From an uncultured Dehalococcoidia bacterium (GTDB lineage: Bacteria; Chloroflexota; Dehalococcoidia; Lucifugimonadales; UBA1123), in NCBI GenBank assembly GCA_951812505.1, contig CATOSI010000002.1, forward strand, positions 930,001-994,000: a stretch of 64,000 nucleotides of DNA. Direction: 5' to 3'. A program made the position numbers and the translations under genes. Below the pieces are notes generated by a model. That model did no database searches and had not been told where the DNA came from. It saw nothing but the letters and a program-made list of their open reading frames with translations. Of this stretch, positions 61,100 to 64,000 are shown in pieces; the first letter of the stretch is position 1, and each line of letters begins with the position of its first letter.

Positions 61100-61152
61100 A
61101 TTGCGGGCGTTCGATGAGACCTTCTTAAAGGGTCGAGTCGGATGCCCGCAAT
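61100..61152 (+). other. Structured intergenic element (long-range hairpin)
   Basis: ATTGCGGGC (61100-61108) pairs with GCCCGCAAT (61144-61152), and the inner GACCTT can pair with AAGGGTC, forming a two-part stem. It lies 13 bases after the surface protein stop and ends 46 bases before the next start. No U-run follows, so it may be a processing or stability element, or an attenuator between two surface-protein genes. Confidence 0.45.
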
Positions 61153-61198
61153 CCATAAGCGCTACTGAAAGGCAATTTCAAGAGAGGATTCATCCATC

Positions 61199-62557
61199 AT
61201 GAAAATCATTGACAGAAAGCGTATTGGACCGCTGCTCTTGTTGCTGTCTTTTGCGGTCATCGGATCGCTTACGGTGATGCTTGCGCTCTCGTCGTTCGGC
61301 GGTGGGACGAGCACGGCAGCCGCTCAGGGTGCGCAGTGCGCTCCCAGCCAGGTGTTGGCGGACCTCACCGGTTTGCCCCTCTGCGCGGATTTGACGGCGA
61401 CAGCCGAGGCCGGGGGCAACGGTGGGAATGGCGGCGGCAGCGATGAAGAGTGTGCTCCCAGCGAGCTGTTGGCGGACCTCACCGGTCTGCCCAGCTGTAT
61501 GGGCTTGACTGCGACGGCTGAGGCGAATATGACCGCGACGGCTGAGGCGAACGCGGCGGCAACGGCCCAGGCGCAGGCGAATATGACAGCTACGGCAATA
61601 GCCGACGCGGCCGCGACCGCACAGGCAATTGCCGATATGACCGCAACCGCCGAGGCGAACGCTGCGGCCACCGCCCAGGCGAAGGCCGATATGACGGCGA
61701 CCGCCGAGGCGAAGAGGACTGCGACCGCTCAGGCCAACATGACCCGGACAGCGGTTGCGCAGGCTACGGTAACGTCGGGCGGCGTGCCTCCACCCGCTCC
61801 GAAGGCCACCGCCACGCCGGTTATGGAGGAAAAGGTGGGAGTTACGGCGGTCGAGGGCGCGACTACGGTTGAGCCCGACGCACAAGTCGAACTCATGGCA
61901 GGCAACGTGACGGTCAAGTTCCCGACGCTCTCACGCGCGCGGACATTCCAGGCGATGCTGTCGGAGTCCAGCGACTGCGGCGACATGGCTATGGCCTGCG
62001 CGATGGTGTCCATCTACAACGCCGAGGGCGAGATGGAGTCGGACGTGCGTCTGATTTCATCGGCTGAGATCGAAGTTATGCTCGATGCCGCTATGGTGAG
62101 CGAGTTGGGCGGCGATCTTGACGGCGGCGCGGTCGCGATTCAGGCGAATGCGCTCGGTGGCATCATGCTCCAGCTCCTGGACGATGATAGCGGCGAGTGG
62201 AACAGCATCCCATCCAGCTTCATGGTGAACTCGGATGGCAGCGTTACTGTAAGCGGAATGACGCGGCGCTTCAGCCACATCGCGCTGAATGTGTACCCGG
62301 ACGTAGTGGAGCAGGCGAGGATGCAGGTGAGCGCGGCTCTCGGCACCCCGACCGCGACACCGATTCCGCCGACGGCTACCCCGGCTCCGCCGACAGCCAC
62401 GCCAGTACCGCCGACACCGATTCCGCCGACACCGGTGCCTCCGCCTCCGACGGGCGATGCTTCAGTGCCGTTCCTGATGCTGCTGGTGATGGCCGTTGCG
62501 GCCTCGATGCTGGCGCTGGTCGGTACGAAGGTCATCATGGCGCGCGTAAGGCACTAG
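61199..62557 (+). CDS. Surface membrane protein with TATAEA repeats
   Basis: 452 residues. An N-terminal signal/transmembrane helix (IGPLLLLLSFAVIGSLTVMLA) is followed by two copies of a short cysteine module: CAPSQVLADLTGLPLC and CAPSELLADLTGLPSC. Then comes about 100 residues of Ala/Thr repeats (TATAEANMTATAEANAAATA style, period near 7-8), probably an extended helix. A folded domain (about 205-375) follows, then a Pro/Thr/Ala linker with TATPIPPTATPAPPTATP and a C-terminal transmembrane helix with a basic tail. The domain order suggests an envelope stalk protein. Function unknown. Confidence 0.8.
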   Translation: MKIIDRKRIGPLLLLLSFAVIGSLTVMLALSSFGGGTSTAAAQGAQCAPSQVLADLTGLPLCADLTATAEAGGNGGNGGGSDEECAPSELLADLTGLPSCMGLTATAEANMTATAEANAAATAQAQANMTATAIADAAATAQAIADMTATAEANAAATAQAKADMTATAEAKRTATAQANMTRTAVAQATVTSGGVPPPAPKATATPVMEEKVGVTAVEGATTVEPDAQVELMAGNVTVKFPTLSRARTFQAMLSESSDCGDMAMACAMVSIYNAEGEMESDVRLISSAEIEVMLDAAMVSELGGDLDGGAVAIQANALGGIMLQLLDDDSGEWNSIPSSFMVNSDGSVTVSGMTRRFSHIALNVYPDVVEQARMQVSAALGTPTATPIPPTATPAPPTATPVPPTPIPPTPVPPPPTGDASVPFLMLLVMAVAASMLALVGTKVIMARVRH

Positions 62558-62586
62558 ACATTCGATAGAAACTCCTTAGTGAATCA

Positions 62587-62618
62587 GGGCTGCTCCCATA
62601 TATGGGAGCAGCCCTTTT
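62587..62618 (+). terminator. Rho-independent terminator of the surface-protein operon
   Basis: GGGCTGCTCCCATA pairs perfectly with TATGGGAGCAGCCC (62587-62614) and is followed by TTTT. It lies 29 bases after the TATAEA protein stop and ends the two-gene surface transcript. Confidence 0.88.
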
Positions 62619-62670
62619 CTGTTTTGGGTAAATCATTTATAGTCTGTGAACGGAAAGGGGTGAGCGCTCA

Positions 62671-63540
62671 ATGACAAAGAAAATTGTAGTAGGCGTTTCG
62701 ACGCTGCTGGCGTTTATGGCTCTGTTGGGGGTTGTTTCCGCTCAGCAGGCCGGCCAGTCTCTGATCGTCGAACGAAGCGAGGACCGTCTGTCGGCGACCG
62801 CAACCTGGACTCCGAGCCAGGGAGCTGAGCATCAATTCTTTATCTATTTCGGAAAGTTGCTGCTGGGAGAGGAGGATGTGTACGGACTCGGGCTTCAATT
62901 CGACACTTACGATGAGTTCGAGTTGACCGGGGAGGAAGACAGCCTGGACATGAGCGGACTCGACCCGAGACGAGAGTACATTTACGCGGTGGCGAAAGCC
63001 GACAGGGACAGCGACGGCAAGTGGATGTGGAGCGATTGGTCTATCGTCGGGAATATCCTGCCCCCGCCCGGCTCGGCCGCGATGGACAGGGAGGCGCTGG
63101 TAGCTCTCTATAACGCTACGGACGGAGCTAACTGGAGGGAAAACGCCAACTGGTCGAGCGATGCCCCGATGGGCGAGTGGTACGGGGTAGAGACAGACTC
63201 CGACGGGCGCGTGGTTGAAGTGAGTCTCTGGGTGAACAACCTGAATGGAGAGTTGCCTTCGGAATTGGGTAATCTTGCTCGTCTGGAACGATTGAACCTT
63301 CCGTTGAACAGCCTGGGTGGGGAGATACCGTCCGAGTTGGGCAGTCTTTCCAGCCTGGAAGAACTAATTCTCATCGGCAATCCGCTCACCGGGGAAATCC
63401 CGGTCGAGTTGGGCGGTCTCCTGAACCTGGAAAAGCTCTACCTTTCGGTCGGCAGCCAGTTTACCGGGTGTATCCCCAGCGCCCTGGAGAATGTAGCCGT
63501 CAACGACCTTGCGGAACTCGGAATATCGTTCTGCGACTGA
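62671..63540 (+). CDS. Exported leucine-rich repeat protein
   Basis: 289 residues; ATG after AAAGGGG. Signal peptide MTKKIVVGVSTLLAFMALLG then SAQQ. An N-terminal beta domain (about 30-130) resembles fibronectin type III. The rest is a short LRR array of the plant-like type: ALVALYNATDGANWRENANW, then LNGELPSELGNLARLERLNL, LGGEIPSELGSLSSLEEL and LTGEIPVELGGLLNLEKL, capped by a Cys pair (C-I-P-S ... FCD). Such arrays bind proteins or glycans at the surface. It lies downstream of a terminator, so it has its own promoter. Confidence 0.85.
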   Translation: MTKKIVVGVSTLLAFMALLGVVSAQQAGQSLIVERSEDRLSATATWTPSQGAEHQFFIYFGKLLLGEEDVYGLGLQFDTYDEFELTGEEDSLDMSGLDPRREYIYAVAKADRDSDGKWMWSDWSIVGNILPPPGSAAMDREALVALYNATDGANWRENANWSSDAPMGEWYGVETDSDGRVVEVSLWVNNLNGELPSELGNLARLERLNLPLNSLGGEIPSELGSLSSLEELILIGNPLTGEIPVELGGLLNLEKLYLSVGSQFTGCIPSALENVAVNDLAELGISFCD

Positions 63541-63547
63541 TTGGACA

Positions 63548-64000
63548 TTGGGGCGAGAATTCATAGAAAGAGCTCTGGAACTGGCTTGGGCCTCGGTGGG
63601 GGAGACGAATCCGAATCCGCCGGTGGGGGCTGTTGTCGCGCGGGACGGGCGAATTGTGGGGGAGGGGAGGACGCAGCCCGCGGGACAGGCGCACGCTGAG
63701 GTTGTCGCGCTCCGACATGCGGGTGAACTCGCTCGGGGCGCGACTCTTTATGTCACGCTGGAGCCCTGCTCGCACTACGGTCGGACGCCGCCGTGTACGG
63801 ACGCGATTATCGCGGCGGGGGTGGTGGAGGTCCATGCTTCTATTGTGGACCCGAATCCGCAGGTCGCGGGTCGGGGACTGGAGTTGCTGCGAGAGGCGGG
63901 TATAGCGGTCATGGTTGGCGAAGGCCGGGAGGAGGCGGAGGAACTTGCCGCGCCACACGCTATGTTCATCACCACCGGAATGCCTCTGGTCACGCTGAAG
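63548..64000 (+). CDS. ribD: Riboflavin biosynthesis deaminase/reductase RibD, 5' part
   Basis: The frame runs from TTG 63548 (GREFIERALELAWASVGET) off the window edge, so about 151 codons are visible. The deaminase zinc site is complete: HAEVVAL (with the proton-shuttle Glu) and EPCSHYGRTPPC (two Cys ligands). NPNPPVGAVVARDG is the typical N-terminal substrate loop. The start of the reductase part (TTGMPLVTLK) is just reached. RibD deaminates and reduces the pyrimidine intermediate of flavin synthesis. The TTG has a poor ribosome site, but no better start exists before the upstream gene. Confidence 0.93.
   Translation, partial: MGREFIERALELAWASVGETNPNPPVGAVVARDGRIVGEGRTQPAGQAHAEVVALRHAGELARGATLYVTLEPCSHYGRTPPCTDAIIAAGVVEVHASIVDPNPQVAGRGLELLREAGIAVMVGEGREEAEELAAPHAMFITTGMPLVTLK

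Noticed and set aside
61500-61760. CRISPR-like or tandem DNA array
   Set aside because: The periodicity follows codons of the TATAEA protein repeat, without spacers or constant repeat units.

Overview
The window is a stretch of chromosome from a high-G+C bacterium. It has many short operons on both strands, frequent TTG and GTG starts, several lipoprotein or signal-peptide genes, a menaquinone-type methyltransferase, a CoxE-like VWA protein, PAC2 and cis-CaaD-like proteins, and two candidate selenoprotein genes. No rRNA or universal marker gene is present. From gene content alone I infer a Chloroflexota bacterium, possibly of the SAR202/Dehalococcoidia type; this is a moderate-confidence inference. 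I see no phage, insertion sequence, rRNA or CRISPR array.

Layout. 0-7.3 kb: a + strand metabolic run (Gfo/Idh/MocA oxidoreductase, hydroxypyruvate isomerase, AceE/transketolase-like E1, a DUF2442/DUF4160 pair with an amber codon, a type II dehydroquinase homologue with substituted active-site residues, PlsY, a secreted cyclophilin). 7.4-13.2 kb: mostly - strand envelope and small-molecule genes (VWA membrane protein, YtkA/FixH-like protein, SET domain, methyltransferase, PhzF). 13.4-16.8 kb: one 1131-residue protein joining a sacsin/NO VEIN-type GHKL ATPase domain to a C-terminal PD-(D/E)xK-like domain, lower in G+C than its surroundings and the best defence candidate. 17-21.6 kb: DUF1801, a membrane protein, an RND exporter, an orphan HicB and a CAT-anticodon tRNA. 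22-31.5 kb: two tandem MDR dehydrogenases, DNA polymerase I, a fumarase/aspartase-superfamily lyase, a histidine phosphatase, cytochrome b561 and an MFS exporter. 31.6-39.6 kb: IlvD, Nudix, two tautomerase-fold proteins, an amidohydrolase, nitroreductase, MenG/UbiE, a NifU-C-like protein and threonine synthase.

39.6-51 kb differs. It contains a polysaccharide deacetylase, a VapC, a HAD hydrolase, a redoxin, a UGSC-family protein and an M16 peptidase, all broken by single-base indels and interleaved with intact genes. This is either a zone of decay or uncorrected sequencing indels. Inside it lie two convergent candidate selenoprotein genes: a redoxin with TGA at the first position of a CxxC motif, and a UGSC protein with TGA at the U. 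Each TGA is followed by a hairpin of bacterial SECIS geometry.

51-64 kb: an intact VapBC, an unknown 225-residue protein next to homocysteine S-methyltransferase, a virulence-factor-domain protein, an alpha/beta hydrolase overlapping CoxE, then a surface module (1346-residue repeat protein, TATAEA-repeat membrane protein, LRR protein) and the 5' part of ribD. Several families of short dispersed repeats fill the gaps. Two gaps, upstream of the first dehydrogenase and upstream of the homocysteine methyltransferase, share a 24-base motif and iterated ACCTGT repeats, suggesting a common regulatory or RNA element.
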